Below the pieces are notes generated by a model that was not told where the DNA came from, made no database searches, and saw only the letters and a program-made list of their open reading frames with translations. A program made the position numbers and the translations under genes. Shown piece after piece: positions 1 through 11,325 of a DNA stretch of 64,000 bases (the first letter of the stretch is position 1; the number at the start of each line of letters is the position of its first letter). This stretch comes from Plazaster borealis (Eukaryota; Echinodermata; Asteroidea; Forcipulatida; Labidiasteridae): assembly GCA_021014325.1 (NCBI GenBank), contig CM037467.1, positions 10,813,273 to 10,877,272 on the forward strand, written 5' to 3'.

Positions 1-1495
1 GGTTACACATGCCATTTCCTTCAACCCCCCTCCCCCCACACACACTTTTGGACGAATGTCAGAAAGAAAATGCATTAAATTACGTCCACAGGCATGAGTC
101 TATCCATTGTCAGCATCAATAATTTTTGCCAAAATCAGCTCCAAGTCATGAAGTCCACAAAAGTAAGAATATAGAGTGAAGCAAATTGTTCAGTGACAAG
201 CAGTGAAATGCAATACAATTTAGGCATTTTATTTTGGAAAAGATGCCGAATCTGACCAGAAACTTTGTTTATTCATCTGTTTTAATACTTTCTTCCTCCA
301 TGTTTTAACCAAAACCCATATATGGTTTTTTTTACATTGTTTATTTAAATAATCTAACAAAACAGTATAAACACAACCAAAGGATTCAAAATGGACGATA
401 GTAACAAAACTTTAAAAACCAAAGATTGAACATTTCGGAAGACCCCCTTAAAAGAAAATTCAAATTCCAAGTTCTGACTTTTTGACAATACAGTAACCAG
501 GTAACAACATGGGCAGATGGGATGGCATACATACATGACCCATGAAACGCAGTATTACTCTTCTCTAGTCTTAGTCTATTCTAGCCCCATATGTGGCTAA
601 CTCACTCCATAAGTGAGTTGGCCACATAATGGGGCCAAGTCTATTCCTACCTCCATGGACGGTCTTATTGATGATTCACTTTTATCACTCAGGAGCTCTA
701 TTCCTCCATAAATAGGCCTATAGCCAGTGATAGCGCGTAACATTTATTGATTCCAGTAAAAACAAAACACTCTGCATTGACTTGAATATTGCCTCTTAGT
801 CCTTGCCTTTATTTCGTGGTGGTTTTTTTAAAAAGTGCATTGGGAAGGCATGTGTAGCGTTCGCCTACTCCACTTGGGAATGGCTGTTGTTGGGGGGGAT
901 CAGTTTGACCATGTTTTATGGCCTAGTTTTATTGCTCCATATCATGGTTTGACTTTGACAACCACTTTTTGACATTGTCAGGCATCACTCACCACTGTGG
1001 AACTTGCTGACGGCAGCCTGATGATAATTCTCCCACACCATGCCCACACGATACAAGCTGCAGTACTAGTGTTCCCTAGTGTTTCCTACGCAAGTAGGTA
1101 CGTATAGATAATTATAAAATTACACAATCTCTCTGTCAATCATACTGTAGACTTTTGGCTCCTGCCTGCTGCTGCTGTTGTTATGTTCAGGTTCTCGTTC
1201 TTTTGGATGGAGGACACGTCACTCGTTGGAACTTGCCTTGGCGTGTCTGATTTAGAAATTCATACCGATCGAGAATATTACCATTGAGCGCATAGTAGAA
1301 ACCCTCGCAAATTTGAAACTTTTGAGCGCAAGTTTGGAATTTCCTCTTTAAGTTCAAACTTGCGCGTGCAAGTTTCGTTTTTGCGCGGGATTCAACTTTG
1401 CGCTTACCCGATGCATTTATGCCTGGGACCCGTTTAGAAGTTGGACTTGATTCCAAGTCTGAGGTCACTGCACAAACCTTTATTCGTTTCTCCAC
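1..1495. other. intergenic, no gene recognised
   Basis: This stretch is AT-rich and shows no exon that I can connect to a known protein. A 120-codon open frame on the - strand (1187-1549) starts inside the left arm of the palindrome described next. It is Arg/Lys-rich, matches no family I recognise, and is followed by a CAG-rich stretch, so I do not call it a gene. Confidence 0.6.
583..635. repeat. short foldback element
   Basis: This is an inverted repeat with arms of about 24 bp (left AGCCCCATATGTGG, then CTAACTCACT) around a spacer of about 5 bp. The arms differ at one or two positions. It looks like a tiny MITE or hairpin. Confidence 0.6.
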
Positions 1496-1713
1496 TAGTC
1501 TTGGTTCCAAGACGTCAGTGATCGATAGCGGATAGTGTACTGCGCTCATTGTAAATCATTATAGCACGCCCTCTTACGGCAGGATTTAACCAACTTGACT
1601 GGCGAGCCAGTCAAGTTGGTTAAATCCTGCCGTAAGAGGGCGTGCTATAATGATTTACAATGAGCGCAGTACACTATCCGCTATCGATCACTGACGTCTT
1701 GGAACCAAGACTA
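1496..1713. repeat. perfect inverted repeat, 108-bp arms
   Basis: Bases 1496-1603 and 1606-1713 are exact reverse complements, separated only by GA at 1604-1605. I compared the arms base by base and found no mismatch. Sequence outside the arms is unrelated. Each arm carries an ATG reading away from the centre, so two divergent frames share the same first 18 residues (MSAVHYPLSITDVLEPRL). The absence of arm divergence means the event is very recent, is maintained by gene conversion, or is an assembly or template-switch artefact. Confidence 0.95.
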
Positions 1714-2780
1714 TTTCTCCACAAGAGAAACAAGCCACGATCAGACTTGGTACCAAGTCTAGTTTAGATGAAGGAGTGCAAAAAACATGGTGGAAAGAAA
1801 ACGTCAGAGAACGAAATTGTAGCTGTGTAAGTAGACTAGTCTAGTTAGGAAAGTAGACTAGACCAAACGAACCACAAGAACTTCATCAAATTGACCAAAC
1901 CCTTTTCAATAAACATGTTTGATATTGTATAAAACATGAAAATGCTATCATAACCAACCATTTGGCGTGCCGTGGCAGGGCGCCCAACAATCTGAACATG
2001 AAATGGCGGAAGACGACAGAGCGGGTATTCCCCTAACATGCCTAAAATCAATGAGACATTTCAAATGGCATTTGTCTTTATTTTTTCACTGAAACGGGCC
2101 ATGCTTAACATTTCAAGTAAAACAATATGAACCGGTATTTAAGTTTATTGAGCACTTGACTCTATTTTTTATTTACAACAAAATATGATAATAAACATAA
2201 TAAATAGGCTAATTGTAATTTAAAATTAGGGGTAAATGTGGCACAAGTAAGAATTTTGCATCAGATTGCATCATATCATGGAGGTAGTATTACTCTACAA
2301 ACTTATGAAATGATTGGCACACAACTTAATCAAATTTTTGATTTGCATACAGTTAGACATGTTAGATCTACTCCCTTGAACTATGACTGAGGTTTGTTTC
2401 GCTATCGTCTCCTCGCTTAGCTGAACGAACCTCATAATATATTATATAGTTCTAGGAGTAGGTTACATCGGAACGAACCTCATAGTTCTAGGAGTATGTT
2501 AGGAATTAGCTTCAGTGCCAATACTGTACGCTGGAGGGAAGTCCGTTCGGCAGTATTTATGGGGCTCGGTTAGATCTAGATTCAAAGTGCAAACATCTTG
2601 TTTCTCTTCAAATCAACATGCGATGGCCGAATTGAGCTCGCTGGAGGGGTAGAATAGTCAGATGCCATCTTGGTAAAATTGTGAAATGTACGTATTTGCT
2701 ATTGTCACACAGGAAACATGACATGGTGGTGACGGCCTAGACATAATTATATAGCAGAGCTCAGGAGCAGTATTGATACA
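1714..2780. other. intergenic / 5' flank of the PARP gene
   Basis: No coding sequence is recognised here. A short direct duplication at about 2413-2500 repeats GAACGAACCTCATA and GTTCTAGGAGTA. The end of this stretch should contain the promoter and 5' UTR of the PARP-like gene that starts at 2781; I see no clear TATA box. Confidence 0.5.
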
Positions 2781-5700
2781 ATGGCAACTTCCACCAATGG
2801 GGACCTGGAAACTGATGGTGATGGCTTTGATCATGACGAACAGACCACTGGTCATGCATCCATTATAAAATTGAAAAACCAGCAGAGCCTTCTTCTTCAA
2901 GAGATTGATGATGACTTCGGCGATGGTTTTGGTGACGATTTATCCCTCCAGGATGCAGGAGCCCCCAACGTGACCATCGTCATGCCGGGACTTCAGCCGT
3001 TTAACAGGGGGAAAGCAGGGATTCCCAGCAGCTGGAGCAACGGCACCACCTCGGGGGATTCCCCGTACTGTCAGACGACATTGGAGGAGCAGAGTTGGGA
3101 GTTCCAGTCCATCTTATCGGAGTTTAAAAATGCGGACTTGACAATTAAGAAGATCGAGCGCATCGAGAATCGGAAATTGTGGGAGAAGTTCGAGTTGGAA
3201 AAGAAGTGGATGAAGACAAAAACAGCGGGTGGGTTTTAACCCCAACTTCTTAGAGTGATTTACTAGGATCCTTCCTCGCTCTCACAAAAACCAAACACCA
3301 TTTAGAGTAACTCAACACCTAAACTGTTGGACTCTGATTATGGTGGTATGCCTGGGGCCGATTTCCACAAAGAGATAAGATTAGTCTTATCTGAAGTTAG
3401 GACCAGTAACTGGTCTTAACTTAAGACTAGTCCTATCTCTTAGCATTGCCTAGGACTAGTCCTAAGTTAGGAAAAGTTTTGTGAAATTGACCCCTGATCA
3501 CATGTAAATCATAATCAGTTTACTACCCACAGTCCAACGGAATCAAACAAAACATGCTGATGGGTTGTGGATGATCATTGGGAGACTTTTGAGATGATAG
3601 TGGACGTCCCACTCCAGTACTTGAATTTTACTCTGGACCACAGGCCCACGCCCAGTGATATTAGAACTGGGCCAGTAAACTCATGACTGGACAAGTCCAG
3701 CAGTCTTGTATTTTTCATTTGATGTTCAAATATTGACATTTGAGTCTAGTAAAAATACTTTCAATTCTGTCGAGTATCAAAATGTAGGCCTTCTTATTCT
3801 ATTTTGTCAGCTCTACCAATCCTGTATGGTATTTTGCAGAGACAAATTGTTGGATTTGTTGGCCTATTTGGAGATTTTTGCTTTTAAACTTCAATCCAGA
3901 CAATCACTGATTATAAAGTTCCTACCGGTACCAACTCAACAGAGAAGTATTTCAATCCAAAACCATTTCAAAGTCGAGAAAATTGCCTAAACAATGTTAC
4001 TTAATTTTGATTGCCGCAATCAAAATAAACCTGCACAAAAAAAACATACAAAATATCCTTAATAGATCATTTGTTGACAATCGCTATTACTGCACTATAA
4101 AACATACTAATGAACAAAACAAGGATGTTTGCGTAGTGTTTATGATAAAGGTTTAATAGGAATTTAAGAAGTTTCTCCAGAAAGTTATTTGGCTTTTTTT
4201 TGTTTTTCTTGATGCAGTGATGAACGAGGTTTATTTATTCCACGGAACGACAGCCCCAGAAGAGCAGATATGCCGAGAGGGACTAGACCAACGTCTCAGC
4301 AGGATTGGCTTCTTCGGGCGAGGCATATACTTTAGGTAAACTTTATCTTAACAAAATGGTTGGTGTAGTGGTGTAGTGGTATCTTGCCTCGCCTTCCACC
4401 TCTAGGACCCGGTTCAAATCCCACCGGGTGCACTATGTGGATTAGGTTTTCAGTCCCTACCTGACTGCGTGGGTTTTCCCTGGAGTATTTCTCTGGGGTT
4501 TTCCTCCCACATCTAAAACTGAAATTTCCTTCTCTGTCTTCTCTCCATTGGGTTCTTGGCTAGTATAGTGATTAATTTCGCTTTCTGAGAGTCCTTGGCT
4601 TCACAACCAGAATAAATGAAATGAAATGAAATGAAAATGAAATGGTGTCAACACCATTTGCCCTTTCTGCCTCGGTTTGGTAAACAGTATGGCTGCAAAT
4701 AATGAAGGTTTATTCTATGAATTATAATTTCACATTTTCAATCCAAGCAAGAGAATATAATATACTACTATATGGGATTTGAGGCATTGCTTGGTGAGGT
4801 GTCAATGTATTATGGTTGCGGTAACACCATGTGTATATATCTGAACAAATATCTAGTAGATATAGACATGGTGTTACCGCAAACCAAATATACAATACAC
4901 TACTACTAATAATAAATAATATCTAGGATTTAAATTGCGCCCCCTTACATAAAAATGATCCAAAATGCATATATCACTTTTCAAAATGCACAGAATGGAA
5001 GAAAAAAGATAACGAAACAAAACTGGTCACCAGAACAGTGCCCAAACCACATTACGGGAATATGTCTGTCCCTCCAACAGAGAACTAAAAGTTACTTGTT
5101 ACATAAGTCTAATCCTGCTGGCATCGGTAATGTTTTGGTCTTTTCAGGAGACAGACGCCTTTAACCTTACCTATGTAAACAAAATTAACTAACTGGCAAG
5201 ACAACCATGGAAGAGAAACAAACAAAAGACACAAAAGAACAATCCCATTAAAATACTGTTATGCAATTCATTTTTATTTTTTTTGTTTTGGTAAAAATAA
5301 TATTTACTTTTTTCTTTCAGCAATGATCCCCGAAAATGTGTATCCTACACACAGAGTGAGGGACGTAGTCACGGGTACCAGCTGGCAACACGTACCGTGT
5401 ACAAATGTAGAGTCCTATTGGGGAATATGAAGGTAAGGTCTAAAAAAAAATTGTTATGTTGGCGTAACCCATCCGACCCTAAAAATACGGCCGACCCTGG
5501 ATATATATTTTTTTCTTTTCTATTTTTTTCCCCTAGCTGAAATTTTGTCAATGATTAAAAAGACAACTTTCCTACCACAAAGGAAACCGAAAGTGAAAAA
5601 AAAAAACCTGACGTCCTTTTCTTTATTTAATGTCAGCCCCAGACACTCTCCAGCCCTGGGAGAATGATTGACACTCATATTGAGATCCAATTGGGTCTTA

Positions 5701-7590
5701 TCTTAATCCTCTGCAGTTTGTTATACATTGTTTCAGTTTGTAATACTCTTGCTTCAATCAAACCACAAGCCCCACGCCCTATGTCTTTGTGGTTTACGAC
5801 CTGGTTCTGTGACCCTTAAGAGTGGATATAGTGTTCTATTAAACCTGGAAAGTGTGTTTCGGCCAAACTTCCAAAATTTGGATCCAGAGTGCCCCAAAGT
5901 TTTGAAAAAACCTTGGGAGAACCCTGAATAATGCACATGAACGGGGGCAGGCACCCTACAGTACATAGTGTTAATATTAACAGTTTCCAAATAATTTATG
6001 ATTTTGTTTAGGTATATCCAGCAGGAAAGAGCGATCAACAACTCAAGAGAGAACCACTTCTGGAAAAACCAGAGCCGGGTGGCCCTCAATATCACGATTC
6101 AGTCAAGGTAACGATGTCCACTGGACTATGATGAGGAATTCATCTGGCAAACTTTTTCTGGCAGCCAGTCTCTGGAAAATAAGAAAAAGATTTGATAATT
6201 TGTAGTTTTGCCAAAAACTGACTGTTGTGTTTTGTTTCACCAGGGCCATGTGTTGCAGTATGATGAGTTTGTCATCTACAAGAGTGAGCGCGTCATGCCA
6301 GAGTATGTGATTTCTTGTTTCATGCCATCAGCGCCTTCAACTGACCAGGCACCAGCGGTCGGACAAATTGCTTCAACATCCGCAAACGAAGACTTGTACG
6401 GTGGCTTAGACGAAGATGAAGTCAACGCAGAGCTGAGAACAGCATCTGCCAAGAAAACTCAGAAAACTGGTGCCTCGACGGGAAATTGTTTTCTTGTGGA
6501 CGGCTTGTACGGGGATTTGGACGAGGATGAGATTAGTGCGGAAGTGAAGGCTGGCGCTCTTCCAGCATCTCAACTGGAAGATGATGAAACTCACCCGGAG
6601 TTGGAACAGGAGGAAGCCATGTCCCTCAGCTCCCTTCCGGTGCAAAGGCATTATGAAGCAGGGCTAGCGGAACACCAGTCCAACACACACTGGGAGGTAA
6701 TGATGGAAGAGCAACGTCATCATCCTAGGATGGTTCCTCCAGAAGAACTTCCTCCAGAAGTAAGTATTCCAGAGGAGAGGAGTAACAGTTCAGGAAACCA
6801 ACCTGTTGAGACCACCACCGAAACTGATTTTGGTATGGTGGTAAATTACCTCGGTGATGCTGGCGAAAAAGCCAGAAAGACAGGGATCAGGACTGCTCCA
6901 GCTGGACACTCTAACCCAGACGCTAGCCCCTCCAACCAAGACAGTAATTCTGCATGGGGTTCGATCTCCGACGTGGAACATCAGCGTCAGTTAGAGGCTG
7001 TTCGCTCCCAGATGAAGGCAAACCAGCCCTTGAAATTGGCAGGAGAGTCTCGGAAGCCAACCAAAGTGAATGCCTCCGAGGAAAGAGCGAGATACAGAAA
7101 GGAAGTCATCGCCCCAGAATTTCTGCCCACCATTTTGGAAGTTCGGGAGCGAGTGCGGAGAGCACGGTTACTTGAAAACCAAAACAAGGACGGTGAAGCC
7201 AAGAAGAAAAAGAGTTCTCCATCTCCCCGATCGCAAACAAAGTTGTGCAGAGAACCGGACCCTTCTGCCTGGTCCCCCGAGGAATTTGCCAAACATCAAG
7301 ATCTTCTGGAAACTATTCGAGTGAAAGTTCAGGCAGATAGAAAGCGGGAGGCGCAGGACAGAAAGAAGAAATCGAGAGGGACGGGAAGCGCTGATCAGCA
7401 AGATATTACCAACAACTCGGCCTCCTCCTCTGGGGCGGGGGAAGATGACGGAATACAGCAGCTTCTAGATACGTTAATTGTTCAGTTTATGGAATTCACG
7501 GCGTGCGAGGAAATTGAGGAAGCCAGAGAGTATGTGATGAAGGCAAGCATGGACGTAAACAAAGCCATTGTTAATTACTTAAGCGGATGA
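2781..7590 (+). CDS. PARP-family ADP-ribosyltransferase with C-terminal UBA-like domain
   Basis: Five exons: 2781-3228, 4218-4335, 5321-5432, 6012-6107 and 6244-7590, all with GT-AG borders and consistent phase, giving 706 residues. The fold is the PARP catalytic domain (about residues 100-290), which transfers ADP-ribose from NAD+ to targets. The triad is visible: His158 in LFHGT, Tyr187 in GRGIYFS and Glu266 in QYDEFVIY. The segment KIERIEN before HGT and IGFFGRGIYF resemble tankyrase and the PARP10/14 group. The Glu permits poly-ADP-ribosylation in known PARPs. No ankyrin, SAM, macro, WWE or zinc-finger domain is seen. The middle is acidic, with a duplicated motif LYGGLDEDEVNAE / LYGDLDEDEISAE, then basic helices, of which SAW..EHQRQLEAVR and SAW..KHQDLLETIR look duplicated. 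The last 45 residues (FMEFTACEE... to the stop) resemble the UBA-like domain of p47/FAF1 proteins. The orthologue name is uncertain. Confidence 0.9.
3255..3565. repeat. old dispersed repeat split by a palindromic MITE
   Basis: The outer parts (about 3255-3352 and 3493-3565) match 8950-9150: both contain GGACTCTGATTATGGTGG followed later by CAGTCCAACxGAATCAAAC. Here they are interrupted at about 3355-3492 by an element with inverted ends (GGGGCCGATTTCCACAAA and TTTTGTGAAATTGACCCC). The uninterrupted copy near 9060 acts as the empty site, and a CTG trinucleotide flanks both sides of the insert. Confidence 0.7.
4358..4645 (+). repeat. tRNA-derived SINE in a PARP intron
   Basis: The left end resembles a tRNA: an A-box-like TGGTGTAGTGG (partly duplicated) and a B box GGTTCAAATCC at 4411-4421. 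A non-tRNA body follows, ending in ATGAA/GAAAT repeats. A real tRNA gene is excluded because there is no acceptor pairing or terminator at the expected place. Confidence 0.8.
4775..4895. repeat. inverted pair of ends of the hammerhead-bearing repeat
   Basis: The sequence GTGTTACCGCAAACC, which ends the repeats at 13635 and 15931, occurs here twice in opposite orientation, together with the downstream piece CTCACC..GCAATGCCTCAAATCC on the left side. This is a solo fragment pair of that family. Confidence 0.6.
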
Positions 7591-8108
7591 TTCACTGGAT
7601 TATCTTACATGATTCATAACTCCGATTGGCATTTTTGGGCAAAGTTTAAATGATTGTTCTCTTATTAGTGAGCATTTGCTCACTTTTTCTGTCATTCATT
7701 GAACAGAAGGTATGCCAAATAATCTTCTTGTTTTATTTTATAGAGTGAGATGTATTTGGTAAGTTTGTCTTTTAACTCAAAATTATAAGTCGTCAAACTA
7801 TTGGTTAACTGCTGTACTTGGATCTTTAGTTGGTATTTCTGAGATTTTCAAAAATGCCTGTAAAAGACCAATCCATAGAGCAAGATGTCCTAATAGGTCA
7901 CTCAAAGGAGTTGGGGTTAACGCCACGGTGTCAACGTGGGTAGTGTCATTTCATTTTTCATTCATTAATGGTTTATTCTTTATTAAACAAATTTCCCATA
8001 GCAACCAAAGGTCGAATTACAGGAAATTATACAGGGAATACAAAATGAAAAAAGGCGAATTGAAATCGGAAAAAACAATATCAAAATTTGTTTAAAAGGG
8101 AAAACATC
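7591..8108 (+). other. 3' flank / probable 3' UTR of the PARP gene
   Basis: AT-rich sequence directly after the PARP stop codon with no further coding potential. The polyadenylation site was not assigned. Confidence 0.4.
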
Positions 8109-8497
8109 TAAGGCCACATAAAAATAAAAAATTGTTGATCGTCCTTTTTTTATGGGAAGTGGGGGAGGGAGGGCGTTTTTTTTTTTTTTTTTTTTTTGAC
8201 ATGGCAAAATATGAAATAAAGAATAAAGATATCATCAATCACTATAAAACAAAGGGTTTGTGTGATTTTTATGTTTTTAATTGTTTTGTTAAACCCTTTC
8301 AAATCCTAGATGACTTTTTCTGTAAACATTTTCAAAAAACTAAAACGCAGCCTAAGTAAATATTTGAAGAATTTTTCTTGTTTTGCCAACATGAATAATC
8401 TTTCTATAATCATCTATTTCCGACCTATGGATTTTAAAAAAATATCAGCTGAAAAATCTGGGAGCCAAATTTGACTGAAAAGATCATACAAAATACC

Positions 8498-8528
<31 letters not shown>

Positions 8529-8595
8529 TGGGGTCGGGGGGGTTTTGTAGGGTCGGGCGGGGACGATCAACAATTTTTTTTTTGTATGTGGCCTA
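8109..8595. repeat. MITE with TAAGGCCACATA ends
   Basis: Inverted ends: TAAGGCCACATAAAAA plus TTGTTGATCGTCC on the left, GACGATCAACAA plus TATGTGGCCTAA on the right, about 485 bp apart, with poly-T and poly-A tracts inside. A half copy lies at about 47288-47455, inside the HDAC gene. Confidence 0.75.
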
Positions 8596-8598
8596 ACC

Positions 8599-8917
8599 CA
8601 TACATGCCAACATTGAAACCTCAGAAATAGGAACTCCAGTTTTACAAGTCCACAGACAGCAATGCAAAAAGTCATGCGAGTAAAGCTTACATGTACACAA
8701 ACAAATTATGTACGTACAAAACAATGTACACAAATCACTGTATCCCATAGGAAAATCTCTACCGTCGCAAGCAAATGGCAGCCTCTTTTGCCCGAACCTT
8801 TTTTGATCTTGTTCATTGCCGTCTCTTGTCAGAAATAGGAATGTTCTGATTTCTTTGCGGCCTGTTATCTCAACAATCTGGACAATTCCAATTAAATCTG
8901 AACAGTTGGCAGGTATG
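8599..8917. repeat. MITE, 319 bp, ends CATACATGCCAAC
   Basis: Starts CATACATGCCAAC and ends GTTGGCAGGTATG, a 13-bp inverted terminal repeat with one mismatch. A second copy at 38991-39308 is about 90% identical by eye along its whole length, which fixes the borders. Confidence 0.85.
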
Positions 8918-10803
8918 CTAACCAGGTTGGTACTGTTAACCCTAACCACCATGAGTGATTCACTAGGACCCTTCCTCACCCTAACAAAATCCAACATCGT
9001 ATGGTACATTTGTAACTCAACACCCGAACTGTTGGGACTCTGATTATGGTGGTATGCACTGATCCCAAGTTGAATATATTCAGTTTACTAGAGCAGTCCT
9101 CAGTCCAACAGAATCAAACAAAAAACATGCAGTTGGATTTTGATGGGTTGGGAGTGGTTGCTATCGTGGGCTTAATGGATTGGTCTAAGTGGGGGGGGGG
9201 TGAATATTTTGGGATACATATTAATTTCTGGATTGTTACTTTTAAATTAATTACGCATACACATAGATTACACAGCTTACTAACTTCTGTATATTGCCAT
9301 TTTGATTTTCCCAATTTTTTTAAAAACAAATTGGCCAGTAATTCAGCCGCCACCCACCTTTTGAAAGTCCCTCATTGGTTTGGTGTTGGCGACTATTTGT
9401 ATCAAAGAAATAAACTATCGACCCCTGGCATATGACAGCGCAAGGACCAATGGCATGGTTACCTAGTAGTTGGTAACTGATAACTGGTTCCCTCTGCACT
9501 GTGCTATGAAACAGCTATTGCTAACCAGTGATGCAACCATGCCGGTAGGCTGGTTCCAAATAGTCGACTAGCATAGTCCAACCATTGTCGACTAGACAGA
9601 GTTCGGGCTAACGTAGTCGAACTATGGTCAGCGATAGTTCTTGCGCGAACTTGGACATTGTGTTTATGCTTCATTACATGCATATGTTTATCCAATGAAA
9701 CCATTGGGTTTGTAAGACCAGTGCCTGTAAAGACAGGGGACCAGTCTAAGGAAGACCTATCAATGGCATAGAGTGTGTGGTGCGTAATTACAAGAAGGTT
9801 TCCCTTGTTTGACCTCAGTGATGGTGGCCTATGCAAAGAGTCTATTGGATTTTAAAGCTAAATGCATTTTTCTACCTATTACACAAAAAGGGTGAACATT
9901 ATGCACAGAAGCTACTTTGTAAATGCGACACTTCGGCTTAATGTATGTACAACTGAAGTTGACCCAAAATTGTATTGATTGTTGATTTAATGTCTCACTT
10001 CTGTTGAGGGATAAAGACAGGGAACTTGTCTATAAAGACAGTTGACTTGTCTGCAGCATTACTTGATATTTAAAATAAGTGTAATATTATGAGTACATAA
10101 AGTGTACAATGTTACTCAAGTTATTTTCTTAGATTTGAACAACTCATAAGGTAATAATCATAACAAGTTCTTATATAGCGCCTTATCACAAAATGACTAC
10201 CAAAATGCTCATTTTTTTTTGCGACCGGTAGGCAGAGCTACGAATTATGAGACCCATTTATAATAATAATAAATAATAATACAAGACATTTATATAGCGC
10301 ATAATGCAGGAGCCTCTATGCATCTCGTAAGGGTTTACAAGGTGCTGCGGCGCAATCTGCAGCCGAACATACCACTTACACTGGGGCAAACCCCTTCAGT
10401 TAAGGGAGCGTCTCAACAGTCCCGTGGGCACACACGCGCAAACCATTGGACTGCAAGAATGTTCCGCTAGACTTCATCACTGTGCCAAAGTACGGGAGCA
10501 ATCCTACACGACTGAATATGTTAGTATTTTGAACGTTCCAATGGTATGTTCCGGTGGTTCAATGGAACGGTCTATTCGCAAGCGCTAAACTACTTATTCG
10601 ATCCAATTAGAACGTTCCTACGGTTTGGACTTTCGAGACACTCCCTAACAATAAGTGTACTGGATTCTTTTGCTTGCAATACATAACACACAGGACTCGC
10701 AGCTTTACGTCCCATCTGAAGGATGCAGCAATTATGATCAAGTGTCTTTGCTCGAGGACACAAGAGTCATGACCACTAACCAAACCCACACTCTGACAAA
10801 CAG
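8918..10803. other. intergenic, dispersed repeats
   Basis: About 8945-9150 is the uninterrupted copy of the repeat at 3255-3565. Another dispersed element at about 10262-10450 begins with ATAATAATAA and a TTTATATAGCGC motif. I see no gene in the remainder. Confidence 0.5.
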
Positions 10804-10960
10804 TAGCTAAGCACATTAAACTTATGCTTACCAGAGTAAGGTTACCATCCAAAATACCATGTCACGTGTACCTTTTGTGACTGGTATCCTGCTCATTTTT
10901 GCTAAGCATAAAACTGTTAAGCAATAATTTCTGCTTAAGCAGCTCTATGAAATTGGGCCC
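10804..10960. repeat. GGGCCC palindromic MITE, partial
   Basis: The right part of the most abundant element in the window, ending GCTTAAGCAGCTCTATGA then AATTGGGCCC. Full copies (for example 36626-36818) are about 190 bp and nearly palindromic: GGGCCCAATTTCATAGAGC at one end and its complement at the other. Confidence 0.8.
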
Positions 10961-11325
10961 AGAACTTGAGTGCGGTGCACTATATATCTCGGCCAAGACA
11001 ACCGAACAATAATATGATTCGTAAAATGAGATTGACACTAAAAACTGGAATAAATGCTAATTATTAAGAAAACAACTTGTTGCATTGTTTCACTTTAGTC
11101 TTTATTCAGGTTGGGCTCTATGTTAAAAAAAGATAATCAGAAAATTTGTCATGGATTTACGATAGGTAGCAGATCAAAGTTTAACTTTGAAAAGATATCT
11201 TCTAACTTTGACAGGATTTAAGGTTCTAGTTTAAAATTAGTAGGATCATGTTATTTTGTCTTTGGTGGCTGGGGGGGGGGGCGCTTAATTTGTTAGCATC
11301 TCTGGACCTGTGTGTTTTTGGAGTA

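Noticed and set aside
1187..1549. 120-codon frame as a real gene
   Set aside because: No recognised domain, begins in a palindrome arm, and no splice partner was found; kept only as a finding.
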